Part shown: piece after piece, positions 52,660 to 63,330 of the stretch
How the letters are laid out: the number at the start of each line of letters is the position of its first letter
Position numbering within the stretch: position 1 is the stretch's first letter
From: Micropterus salmoides
Lineage: Eukaryota > Chordata > Actinopteri > Centrarchiformes > Centrarchidae
DNA length: 64,000 bases
Reading direction: 5' to 3'
NCBI RefSeq assembly: GCF_014851395.1
Contig: NW_024041373.1
Location: 19,151,697 to 19,215,696 of the forward strand
Program-made: the position numbers and the translations under genes
The notes under the pieces: generated by a model
The model's input: only the letters and a program-made list of their open reading frames with translations
What the model was told of the DNA's origin: nothing
Database searches by the model: none

Positions 52660-53277
52660 GAATAAGCCAGCCATCTAACAGCTTGGCCTATCCAACAGCA
52701 AACAATACTCTCACTACAATGCATACTCATAAAATAACTGTAATACCAATTTAAGTGGTGCAAATCGGAATCATGTGCTATTTTTTTTAATCAGTAGGCC
52801 TAGGTTAAAACGCCTCCTTTCTTGTGCAGAATCGTTCAACTTTGACAATACGAAATTAAGTAGGCTATATAACTAAACGTGTATGGTCACCATGCCGGCA
52901 CTCTAATCGTCAATTAGTCCCCAAATGTTTTGTTTCACAGGCTCTCAGACACAATATGAGAAAGGCCTGGGATCAGGCTGCAGCTACTCAACGTGTCACC
53001 AAAGGGCGATTAGATTCATATTTCTAATTCATTGATTTTCAGCGAGAGCCACTTCCACAATGTCTGCGGGTCGCACAGTCATTTATTCCTCCCTAATCGA
53101 TTTGGTTAATTCATCCCTCAGATTGCACTCTTTGTAAATGTGCTATGTATATTCACTCATTGATATTAATTGACTTGTTAAAAAGCAGTCCATTGGTTGG
53201 AAGCTGGAGTTGAGGAAGAACGAGGAGACAGCGCCCTCTGTGGGCCACAAGGAGGAAATGCAATTGTGTAGACAGCC

Positions 53278-53303
53278 TGAGAGAGAGAGAGAGAGAGAGA
53301 GAG
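53278..53303. repeat. (GA)n microsatellite
   Basis: A short GA run, 13 units. Confidence 0.95.
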
Positions 53304-53316
53304 TGTTGCTGCTTGT

Positions 53317-53440
53317 ATTAATCCCGTTGTGGGGACAGGAGCCCTATCACACGGTCACATTGTGTGGACTCCCATCCTATTTGGGGACACAAAACAGGTC
53401 CCCACAAGGTAAACCACTAAATTATAGGCTATAGATTAGG
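53317..53440. repeat. Short repeat with GTTGTGGGGAC / GTCCCCACAAG ends
   Basis: GTTGTGGGGAC near 53325 and GTCCCCACAAG near 53398 form short inverted ends about 80 bp apart, with TTTGGGGACAC between. The text resembles a dispersed fish repeat often next to microsatellites; a GA run precedes it at 53278-53303. Confidence 0.4.
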
Positions 53441-55196
53441 ACTGGAGACAGGCGTGTAGTGTTTATGATTAGTGTTAGAATATGAAACAGTTGGATCACA
53501 TGTGTGACCTAACTGACATGTACTCATTTCATCATTATCATCATCACCCATTCCCTAAAGACACTCATTAGACATGTGATATGCAGCCATAATAAAGGGT
53601 GTCGGTGACACGGTAAAGCTTGCGTTGGGTGCCATGGTGCTTCTTTTCCCATCATGTAGAGTTCTTACATGCATGTCCATGTAATTAACACGTGTTATTC
53701 ATTTAGTGAGCTGCTCAAGTGGAGATATCTGTTACTGTGATGCAATTACCACCTTTCTTAAACATCACAGGTATTTGATGGCACTCTCAGACTGAAGTGC
53801 AAAATGTGTATATGTGGCTGGGCGCTTCTATTTGTACAAAATCCAAATACTTCACATCCTTCTGATATGCTTCAGTTAGTATTTGTGAAAATGGACCGCT
53901 CATTAGAAACTGGATAAGCAGTTCTTGGTCTTTAATTTCTGGGACACAGACTATACATCTCTATATTACATGTTTTGACTTTTACATCATGCAGTCATAT
54001 TTATTATTTTATTACAGCAGTACTACTGAATCAGGTGGATACCAGTTTTATTTATTTCCCAAAATACAATTTGGGTACTGTCACTGGGTCCACAAAAGCT
54101 CTATCCACACTGGGACAGCATTAATCTCTGGTTACAATTTCACCCATGTTTATTGCAGTATTTATATTGCTGATACACTTCACATCACTGAACACAAAGA
54201 AGTGATGCTAAAAAATATACAGACTTGTTGAAGATTATTGTGAAGCATTTTAAACATGTCATAATATTTCAATAAAGGAAAGAAGGTGTAAGGATGTAGG
54301 AAATGAAACACAAAAAGATGCTGATGCCTGATGAATGTATGTGTGACAAAATAAAATAAATAAATATATCATTTGGGAGCTGTTCAGTGTGCAGATATCA
54401 TTCCTCCTTGTATTATTTTAACCCTTGGATAAAAGTGATTCTTGTAGGCATTTGTCATATTGGCCTGATTCCCAGGTTGTGTTTTTGAATAGTCCAATAG
54501 AGATTGTTGAAGGACCTAGTAATATTTACACCATAAATAATATTTTACTACTACTATAATGTCCAACACGCTTAACTGGGAATAAAAAGAACACAACCAA
54601 TGCTAACCATGAAAATAAACAAACTAAGATCCTGCAGTCTGTACTACAGTTCATATTATGCATTGATTAGAAACATACAGTACTGCCCAGAGGCCATATA
54701 GGCCTCCTGAATGCTCCATAAGTCTATTTTTGTTGCTCCTCGGGTAGGTTACCATGACTTTTATATTATTTATTTCAAAGCACCCAGATATTGATTACTT
54801 CACAAGGAAAAATGACAAATGGCAGGAGGGAATGACACGGTCAGCAGGTTCTATTAGAGAAATGATAGTGTTGCTCGTGGTTTGTTAAAAGGTCCAGTTT
54901 AGATACTTTATAGGTTTACATCCATCATCGTCTAATGACCTATTTGATGAAAAACACGCGCTCTGGTGACAACGGCCCTGTGCAGCCAACTTCGCTTTGT
55001 AATTGCTCCCATATTAAATATAGATTTTTGTTTTGATATCTTGTGAGAATTCCTTTCTGTGGGTCAAAATTGTGATAAAAGAGAGGGATGCAACGGCAAG
55101 AGCTCAGAGGGAAAAAACTGAAAGGAAAATGGGGAAAAATAGGTGGGCACGAGATGTTGACGGTGGAACTGTGAGCTTGTGATTTTGAGTTCTGAG
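53441..55196. other. Gene-free AT-rich sequence
   Basis: Nothing recognised. Confidence 0.5.
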
Positions 55197-56018
55197 CAGC
55201 TGTGGAGGAAGTATTCAGATGCTTTACTTAATACTGCAATATGAAAATACTCCTTTAGAAATAAAAGTAAGTATTATTGTGTACTTGTAACTAATATAAC
55301 TATATTAAAATGTACTTAAAGTATCAAAAATGAAAATACACTTAATGTAAAAAATCTGTTAATGTGAAAGTAGCATTTTATTGTCGTCACTGGTCAAGGT
55401 GGAGCTAATGTTAATATTTTAAACTGGTTTGTAGTTTAATCTACAGAAATGTATTATATTTAATAAACTGATGACAGTTTTATGTAAAATCTTAATCTTC
55501 AAAGTAACTAGTAGCTGAAGCTGTCAGACAAATGTGTTCAGTGGTGTAGGAATGACATAATTTATTGAAACCACATTGAAAAAATACTCCATTACAAGTA
55601 AAAGCCCTGCATTATTATATAAATGTATTAAACTATTAAAAAGGAAAGTACTCAATGCATAAAAACTGTCCCAGTGAGTGTTATCTTATTTTACAGTATA
55701 ATATGAAGCATTAATGAGAAAGAAGAATTGTACTCTTGTAGCTAGTAAGATTAGGCTCATTTTAACTAACTTATTTACTGTTAGTGTAAGTTTCACTTTT
55801 CAACCTTCATCTAACAGTGCATCGTATTATGTAAAAATGTTTGTAGAAGCTTAATCTGTAAAGTAAGTAGAAGCTAAAGCTGAGTGAAAGATACAACATT
55901 TCGTTATTAAATGTATTGGAGAAGACGTATAAAGTGGCATGAAATGGAAATACTTAAAATTTTACTTAAGAACAGTACTTGAGTAAATGTACTTTGCTGC
56001 TTCCTACCATTGGTTCTG
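55197..56018. mobile_element. Two joined copies of a hAT-like non-autonomous element
   Basis: Copy 1 (about 55200-55545) starts GTGGAGGAAGTATTCAGATG and runs through CTGGTCAAGGTGGAGCTAAT, TAGTTTAATCTACAG and AAAGTAACTAGTAGCTGAAG. Copy 2 (about 55585-56018) repeats the series from ATACTCCATTACAAGTAAAA through TTAATCTGTAAAGTAAGTAG to the right end, AGTACTTGAGTAAATGTACT and CTTCCTACCATTGG. Copy 1 lacks its right end and copy 2 its left, so it is either a tandem array or one element with an internal duplication. No ORF. The family is common in percomorphs; hAT assignment is from memory. Confidence 0.65.
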
Positions 56019-57354
56019 AGGTCCTGAGTCTTTGTACTTGTTTAGGAATCAGTGAAATTAAAGAAAAAAAGCTTTTTTCATTTTAGCCTATTTGAATAAT
56101 TATATTGATCACATTCTGCTGTACAGCCAGCCTCTGTTATGACAGACTAAACACTATGCAATAGTACTAAGTGACTCTTAGGCTTTGGTAAACACGGATG
56201 TCAGTTGATGAAACACTATCCATTCATGTCGCCTTTCAGAACATATTGTTTTCAATTGGTATGAGGAACTCAAACAGAGAGTTTGCTCAGTATCCCATTA
56301 GACAACAAGATCTTGGTGTCACACTGCAGCCACACAAACAGCAGCATTTATCACTGTAACCTGTGTCCTTTCTGCACTTTTAAACTCCATTAAACCAATG
56401 AAGGCCACACTGAGATTGCTTAGTTTTAAGTATTGCTTTTAACTTGTAAGGGAATTGGTGGCCCTCCACTGACCCGGCAAGCTTTAATTGGGATTGTGCA
56501 AGTATTGATTGTAAGTGGCCGGGCGAATCTTGAATTACAGCCTGATTAGCTTTTACTCGGCCCTTGCACCAGCCAGTCGAAGGAGCTCAATGTCATCCAG
56601 GTTGGAACACTTCAGTGGCCGCTTGACTAGAGGGAGTCTTGTTACTTCCTGTGTAAACAGGAAACAACATTTATGTAAGGAGGGGAATGACAGTTCTTCT
56701 GACAAATGTACTTGAGTCACATAAGGCTCTAATATTCACTATCACTATGTTTTAGAAATAATATGAAAATGTCGCTTAGCATGTAGCCTTATGAGTACAG
56801 AGAAGGCGTATTCTCCTTTTTATCTCTCTTGCTCTCATTTTATCCACATTTTATCACTCTTTCTCATCCTTTATTGTTTCTCAGCAGAGATGATGACCTC
56901 TGTAAGGTTTGGATGGAAACAGTCATAGGAGCGATGTAGCCCTTTTTCTCTATTATGAGCAGCTTCATCCAAGCCCTCCAGGCACCCAGCCTCAATATCC
57001 ACCTTCTGTACCTCCAAAAAACTCTGCCCTGGATCGTCAGCTTTTACCCAGCCTGCCTGTATGTGTCATTACAACTCGATAATCTAGAGAGGGCAACAGA
57101 AAAGTTCTCATCAGTGTCAGCCTGAGATATAGATATGGGCCGGGTAACAAATGGCCAAATGCACAGGCGGCAGAGCAGACCATCAATAAAGCAATTTCTT
57201 GTGTCATAACAGCCGCGCTTTTCCTAAAGCCAACCTTTCAAAACTTTTCCCTCTGCAAATCGCTGCAGCCCCACCATTAGAGTCCTGCCTTGTGAATTTA
57301 ATGGATTCCGTACAAACAATATTCCACCATAATGGAAAAGGTTGAAGTCACTGA
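56019..57354. promoter_or_regulatory. hmx3a distal upstream region, CNE-like
   Basis: 56440-56720 (GCTTTAATTGGG, TGATTGTAAGTGGC, CCTGATTAGC) and 56960-57310 (CACCATTAGAG, CCATCAATAAAG) are long repeat-free stretches leading into element B. They are probably part of the same regulatory region. Confidence 0.4.
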
Positions 57355-57882
57355 AGACAGATGAAGTCATAAACACGTATAATTGAGAATCAAAGACCGA
57401 TAAATTTTAAACTGCTATCCATTTTCTCTTTTTAGATGATGATCTATGTCAGCACAGCTGCAGGAAAATGGAAGAGATTATGGGGGGAAATTATAACAAT
57501 AAATTTTCTAAACATACACCTTGATTATGCTTCGATTTTTTGGAGTGGTAGAGGGCGAGGGAGGGGGTTAGAAAGAAGGCTGGGATCGCTGAAAGCTTGC
57601 TGGCTAAATGGCACCATAAAATAGGTTCCCTGCTCTTTTTCCTGCAGAGCGTAGGCATGCCTAGAGGTGTGATTTTCTCTCCTCTAAATGGGGGAAATGA
57701 ATTGTGTAATTTATTGCAAACGTGCACACAGTGAGATTAGATCAGCATATCCCATCAAAGGAACAACAATCAATCAGCCTCTAGTTAACAGCTTGAAACA
57801 CATAAACCAGGGCACCTAATGGCTTTCCAATTTAACAGATTGATAGACTTATCCGGTCCTAAGGGATGAATTAAGAAAACCG
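57355..57882. promoter_or_regulatory. Duplicated non-coding element, copy B (candidate hmx3a enhancer)
   Basis: This is the partner of copy A, 5.7 kb upstream of the hmx3a ATG. Matching blocks are 57355-57412, 57503-57539, 57629-57640, 57693-57720 and 57817-57882, same order and orientation as A. Block spacing is 148, 126, 64 and 124 bp against 144, 54, 216 and 115 bp in A. No microsatellite interrupts this copy. Motifs shared by both copies include TTGATTATG, GTAATTTATTG, TAATGGCTTTCCAAT and ATTAAGAAAA, typical homeodomain or Sox/Lef-type binding content. Both copies are open over block 2 in the same frame, but four of its five differences fall at codon positions 1 or 2, which argues against coding. 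Confidence 0.75.
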
Positions 57883-58295
57883 GGTACTTTCACACAGGCA
57901 CTGGCACTTTTGACAGGACCTTTTCTCCCCTCTAGCTTACTTACCATCTTTACTCCTGAATATAGAGATAAGGTTAACCTAAAAATAAAGAGAAAGTCAG
58001 TTTTCTCTCTTTTCTTTTTTTCCCCTTTCTGTTTGAGAAAGCACTCCAGAGCTGATTTGTTATTCAGATGAGGCGGGAGTGGAAGTGTGTCAGATGTGGA
58101 GAATGGGCTCATTTTAATGACCTGATTATCGCGGGTCATTTGGAACTGTGAAATCAAGGGAGCTATTCAAAGCCACTTAACAATATCTAAATGTGACCCG
58201 GGCAACTCATTCAACCAAGAATGTAGTTTTGAAAAAGGAACTTGTTTGTTTCATATCTAATCATATCATTGATTCATGTAAACTCATATAAAAAT

Positions 58296-58905
58296 ATTAA
58301 AGGTATAATTTAACATTTTTGGTAAATACACTTATTCTTGCTGAGAGTTGATCAGCAAGAATGATATCAATCTCATGTCTGTATGGTATATACGCAGCTG
58401 GAGCGAGCAGTCGGTTAGCTTTCCTTAGCATAGCATAAGGATTGGAAACGCAGGATGTAGCTAGACTGGCGCTGTCCAAAGGCAGAAAATCTGTACCTTT
58501 TAAAGCTCACAAGCGAAAATTCAACATTTAAAGTGGGGTTATATACCAGACTACCAGCGGAAACTCCAGGAAGTTATTGGTCCTGGAATAGAAATATCCA
58601 GCACATAACCTGTAAAATGGCAAATTCTCATTTGTACACTTGGTTTTGGTACAGATTAAACAAAGATAGAATGTGTTAATTAGAGAGCCTTAGAGGTGCT
58701 GGTAGGTGGATTTTGTTACCTTTGGACAGAGCCAGACTAGCATTTTCCCTGTTTCCAGTCTTTATACTAAGCTACGCTGAACAGCTGCTAGCTCCAGCTA
58801 CATATTTACAGTACTGAAATAAGGGTGGTATTGATCTTCTCATCCAACTCTCGGCACAAACACGGATAAACATATTTCACAAGTTGTTGTACTGTTCCTT
58901 TAAAT
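58296..58905. mobile_element. Fold-back (long terminal inverted repeat) element
   Basis: The left part (58298-58490) reads TTAAAGGTATAATTTAACAT, GAGAGTTGATCAG, TCTCATGTCTGTA, GGATTGGAAACGC, CTGTCCAAAGG. The reverse complement of the right part (about 58705-58905) reads TTAAAGGAACAGTACAACAA, GAGAGTTGGATGAG, GACTGGAAACAGGG, CTCTGTCCAAAGG. The arms are thus about 190-200 bp imperfect inverted repeats around a unique centre of roughly 210 bp. No transposase is present. It is a non-autonomous DNA element of a kind common in percomorph genomes; family unassigned. Confidence 0.75.
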
Positions 58906-60159
58906 ACAATGTATTTAGGGTGATGCTGTATGGGGAAATTTACCAAACGATTGTAGCTTTAGCAACTTCCAAACATCCAAACCGGGTTGTAACATAAGTG
59001 GACTAGAGGTGTTCAGTACATATAAAAATGTATTTTTTAACACCAAGTCTTCAAACTAAACAGTCAACACAGAATCATCATTTTCACAGAACGAATCAGT
59101 AGCTTTTAGCATTGGAGCACAACCCACTGGTGCTCCTCACCACTCCTACACAGCTACAGATTTATGAGAGGCCACTGCCTACTATTTTGTGTCTGTGAAC
59201 ACAGCAAAAGAAACTGTTCTGCACAAGCTTAGTTTTGTGCTGAACAGAATGTAACATCTTAAACAGGCAAAATACTGAACTGAAGACTGAAGTGCACCAG
59301 CAATTTGACCACTTACCTTGGAAAACAAGTGAAAGAACTAGTCAGTTACTACAAATCTTTGAACTGAACAAAACAATTCAAATCAGCAAAGTGATCCGAC
59401 ATATCTACACCGAATACCAGCCTCAAAGAAACACATTAAAATAAGGTTAACTGGCTATACTGTCCTCTAAAGAGCTTGGCTATAAACCCAGAGCCTTGAC
59501 CCAGAGAATTAGCGTAATGCACACTCGGTGTCACTATATTATCTTGTCCACATCCACAAAAGACAGCTGATCTCTCTCTGTGTCACTGCATAATTGAGGA
59601 GCTGTTGGTATCAAGGATGTGACCCTGAAAGGGCTGAGAAAGTGTTACCCTAGACCCCCGCAGGCAGACCAGAGGAACTGACTCGAGTGAGACCAGAACC
59701 ACAGATGGGTGCATCTACAGGCCAGAGAAAGCAGACAGTCTCACCTCAGCTTCAATCTCTCAGACAGCCTCTGAAGCCAGATGGCCCATAACATATACAT
59801 GTGACTGATGTGTGCACACTGTTATGTGACAAAACTCTACATTTAAGAGGAACCAGATCTTCTCGTCAGAATTTAATATGCGAAGGGCAGGGGTCAATTT
59901 TTATCTTGTCTCAGGCAATTCAAGAAATGGATTGAGATTCACCTCATGGGTTAGGAATGAGCCAAAATTGATTATTAATGAATCAATATATTGACTAATG
60001 AATAAAAGCCCATTACTGACCAATCAAAACAAATAGCACTTTAGCTGCCTCTTTGTTTCAGCTTTTTTTGCATCAACAGAAAACCTGCAGCTATCTAACA
60101 CATAGAGGAATGAATGCTCCAAAATTGAAGAAGACAACAGAGGAAATACCTACACAAAA
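58906..60159. other. Gene-free sequence
   Basis: Nothing recognised. Confidence 0.5.
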
Positions 60160-60345
60160 TGGTGGTGTAAAGTATATTAGTAAATGTACTTCATTACTGT
60201 ACTTTAGTATTTTTTGGGCAACTCTGTACTTTGACTGAGTATTATATATAATATTAGCAACCATCAATCTCGCCAAATTTTTTAAAAAGGTATGTATACT
60301 TTTTACTCCAATATATTTCCAACATACTAGTTACATTTTACACGC
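60160..60345 (-). mobile_element. Decayed copy of the same GTGGAGGAAGT-type element
   Basis: GTGGTGTAAAGTATATTAGT, AAATGTACTTCATTACTGTA, CTTTAGTATT and CTTTTTACTCCA correspond to the right end of the 55197-56018 element read in the opposite direction. It is heavily diverged and lies just upstream of the hAT transposase relic. Confidence 0.5.
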
Positions 60346-60609
60346 CACCTAAACTTTTTCTGCAGTGGCTCGTTTCTGTTACAGATGGTACAGATACATT
60401 GTTACAACCACTGACTGCTGGAGTTCAAGAAGAAGCAGCTTCATCATAGGTATGACGGGGCACTGGATTGACCCAGACAATATATAACGATGATCTGCAG
60501 CGCTTGCCTGTTGACAAAGAAAGGGGTCGCAAACGTTTGATGTTATGACAACTGCTATGCACAGCATACACTCTGAATTCAAGATCCATGAAAAAGTTGT
60601 CTCTACAAC

Positions 60610-62070
60610 TAGACTACAGATCTAATGAGAACAGCAACAACCCCAGTTTTGCAGAAGGTGCAACCCCATTGTAGGATGAGGATGACTATGACACCCAAGA
60701 TAAGGAGGAGAAAAGTGAGGAGCTCTAATATGTTGAAGTTGTTGATATCCTGGTCAAGGAAGATCCTGAATTTTAGTTGCCCAAGCATTAACGTTTTGCT
60801 TGCCATTTTTTTTACTTGGTTTCCACGGTGAATGTCGAATCTCCCCACTCAGATGAAACATACAATAGGTTATCAATGCTGGTGGTAAAAAGGTTATAGC
60901 TTTTTACCACCAGCAAATGTTGTAACATTGGTATGACATCATAAGATGTAGTAGTAATAACATTTCTATCCTGATGGGAGTGGAGTCACACAAAGAGTCA
61001 CTGACGAGTTTGATGAGTATAAAAAGTAACTAATTACTGCAAAATATAGATGCTATTGTTTTAATCAAAGGTTTGCTCTTTCATAGGTTCAAGCCTGCAG
61101 AAATGGCCTTTCTTGGAAAATACATCGCTGCTATGGCCCCTGTCACTAAAGCAATTAACGTCTTGCAGGGAGACCAATGTACACATGGGCTGGCTTGTAC
61201 CAACACTCAGTGTCATGGTTTTCAAACTTCAACAAGTCAAGACATCCACAAAACTCTGCAAGTCCTTGCTTGATGCAATCTTGGTGGTGTGAACAAGTCC
61301 TTCAGGGACATGGTCAAAGATCCTGCGGCTGCAATCCTGCTTCCAAAGTTTAAAACTTACTGGACAACAGATGACGTAAACCTCAAACTCATTTGCATAT
61401 CACACAATCGGGAAGCTCTGGGTCTCAAAAGGGAAACCATGCTGAAGTGCCTTAAACTTGCATTCTTTCTAATGGCCAGCAGGGGGAAATTCCACTGATT
61501 ACAAAAAGAAATCTGATTGTATAGAAGTCTATGATAAAATGACCCTATTTCTCATTCATTTATTACTTCAGTAAACACTTTCCTAATGAGTTTATGGTCT
61601 CAGTTGCTAGCAAGCCTTTTTCAACACAGCATGATGTTCATTTTGTAAATTGTGGTCCCATTTAGAGTAAAATAGATGCTAAAGCAGGCTATGCTTAAGG
61701 GCAGAGCTACGTTGTTTTTGACAAGTTGCTACGAAGGCGACCTGTCATGTGTAACAATGCATATCCGTCCTCAGCTAGTCCAAAAATGGTCATTTCTGGT
61801 TCCAAAAAACCAAGATGGCGACGGCCAATATTTCAAACTCAAGGCTTCAAATGAAATGTCACACTCATAATTGCATGAACAACTTAAAATTCGCCAATAG
61901 CCACATTCATCAGTAATGTGTGCAGAAATTTTACTACAGAAATATACACTGTGTATTATATTGTAGATCTGGACTTTATAAAGGGAAATAAGGAGGAGAC
62001 CTCACAGCTTCCACATGATTCCACCTCATCAGAGGAGGAGTTCACAAGAAGCCCCAAAAATTACTAGTAG
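60610..62070 (+). pseudogene. hAT-family transposase relic, split by another repeat
   Basis: Plus-strand fragments follow the order of a fish hAT transposase. First an acidic stretch, DEDDYDTQDKEEKSEEL (about 60676-60727), then VVDILVKEDPEF, a decayed LPKH.RFACHFFYLVSTV (60777-60830, one stop inside) and a downstream piece from an intron-like acceptor (TTTCATAG|GTTC, 61086). That piece reads FKPAEMAFLGKYIAAMAPVT and AINVLQGD, shifts frame near 61172 to MGWLVPTLSVMVFKLQQ, then shifts back to GVNKSFRDMV and AAAILLPKFKTYWTTDD (to about 61378). Another repeat occupies about 61410-61965, after which DLDFIKGNKEETSQLPHDS and an SSEEEF acidic run continue (61970-62043). Stops and frameshifts show it is inactive. 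The dimerisation-domain end is missing. Confidence 0.7.
61410..61965. repeat. Unclassified interspersed repeat inserted in the hAT relic
   Basis: This non-coding block contains AAGTGCCTTAAACTTGCATT, CTAATGGCCAGCAGGGGGAA, TGATTGTATAGAAGTCTATG and TCCAAAAAACCAAGATGGCG, which I recall as a dispersed fish repeat. It separates two parts of the hAT coding sequence, so it either inserted after the transposon or is a non-coding insert native to it. Confidence 0.45.
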
Positions 62071-63009
62071 GTAACTTACTAAGACATATCGCAGCACTTC
62101 AACCTCGTGTCTAAACTCAGCGTGAGGGGGACATCAAACTGCAGTAAACTCGGACCATTTACTTTCATTTATCAGTTTTAATGAAAAGACCTTCATGAAG
62201 GATACTGATTTGCTTTTCCAACACTTGAGTCTTTTGCCACCTAAGTCTGGTCCCGGTGTCACCATAATAATGCCAATAATGGCACTTGATAAAAGAAATA
62301 ACATTGTTCTGTCAAAACTGATTTTAAAATATTTTTGAACAAAGAGGGTAAAGATTCCCAGTTGAGTATACCTTGCAACTCATTCCAAATGGGAAAAGGC
62401 AGATTTACCCAGCTCTGTGATGTGAAGTGCATGTATTGGAGAACTTAAGCACTACCTAGTGCATCTTTGAGCCTACATTCAATACAAGCTAAATACTTTT
62501 GATACTTAAGTACTGTTAAACTGTTACCGACCTCTTTACACCTCCACACAAAACAGGAAATCAGAGAACTAAAATTGTGTTTTTCTACTTGACACTAATA
62601 CTCGTACCCTTCCAGTGGACACAACTCCAGTGACACTCTTATTTGATCTGAGAGTATAGCAAGGCGCACATATCACAGATCACAAAGAGCAACCTAACAT
62701 GATTGCCACCCTGCTGGAGATGGACAGTAATTGGTGTTTGTTTGCTCTCTTTTCTCCCTCTCTTGTGTTGTGGGGTGGTAAAGAGTGCTATTACTGTCAG
62801 CTGATTAGTTAGGCTCCTCTGCCTCTTCCAGCAGCTGACAGGACTGCCTAATGAGAGGAAATTTGAGCAGGGACAAGAGAGGCCTGCGCGCACACTCAGA
62901 CACACATACATGAATTTAAACATACACAGAGCGAGTTTGAGTTAGATTCTTTAGACTTTAGTGTATTTATTTCTTCCAGCATTATTCCAGCATTATGTAT
63001 TTAGTCAAA
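62071..63009. other. Gene-free sequence
   Basis: Nothing recognised; 62740-62880 is repeat-free with GCTGATTAGTTAGG. Confidence 0.5.
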
Positions 63010-63330
63010 TAAATTAGGATAAAAGTACGTGTGTGTGGACACCCCTGTCTTTTGGTACACAACCAACTTTATGGCAGCAGTTTGGGGAAAATCCTTTTCA
63101 CTGAGAGCTTGGTGTGGTAGAACTTGACTGGCCTGCATAGCGCCCTGATCTCAACTCCATCCAACACATTTGATGATGACCTGGAAATACCTCTGCAACA
63201 AAGTTTGTTGTCTACCAAAAGACAGGGGTGTCCACGAACTTTTATCTTTATTTATTCGACTGCAAGCCAGACCTTATTGCCCAACACCAGTGCCTGACCT
63301 CACTAATGTGAATCGAAGCAAATCCCTATA
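63010..63330 (+). mobile_element. Tc1/mariner-like relic with inverted repeats
   Basis: A perfect 23 bp inverted repeat (63035-63057 and 63213-63235, core GGACACCCCTGTCTTTTGG) extends outward imperfectly to about 45 bp. Between the arms GACTGGCCTGCATAGCGCCC, TGATCTCAACTCC and CATCCAACACATTTG match the Tc1 transposase region for DWPAQSPDLNPIEHL, decayed. Just beyond the right arm CGACTGCAAGCCAGACC and CCAGTGCCTGACCTCAC continue the next part of the same gene (RL.ARP...PVPDLTN). About 70 bp including the right arm thus interrupts the transposase sequence. It is inactive. Confidence 0.65.

Larger units (their letters stand above)
51791..53277. promoter_or_regulatory. hmx3a upstream flank
   Basis: Microsatellites at 52049 and 52592 are listed separately. 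52880-53160 is repeat-free, with CTAATCGTCAATTAGTCC, GCGATTAGATTC, TTTCTAATTCATTG, CCCTAATCGATTTGG and GGTTAATTCATCC: a dense homeodomain-site cluster about 1.3-1.5 kb upstream of the hmx3a start and a good enhancer candidate. Confidence 0.45.
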
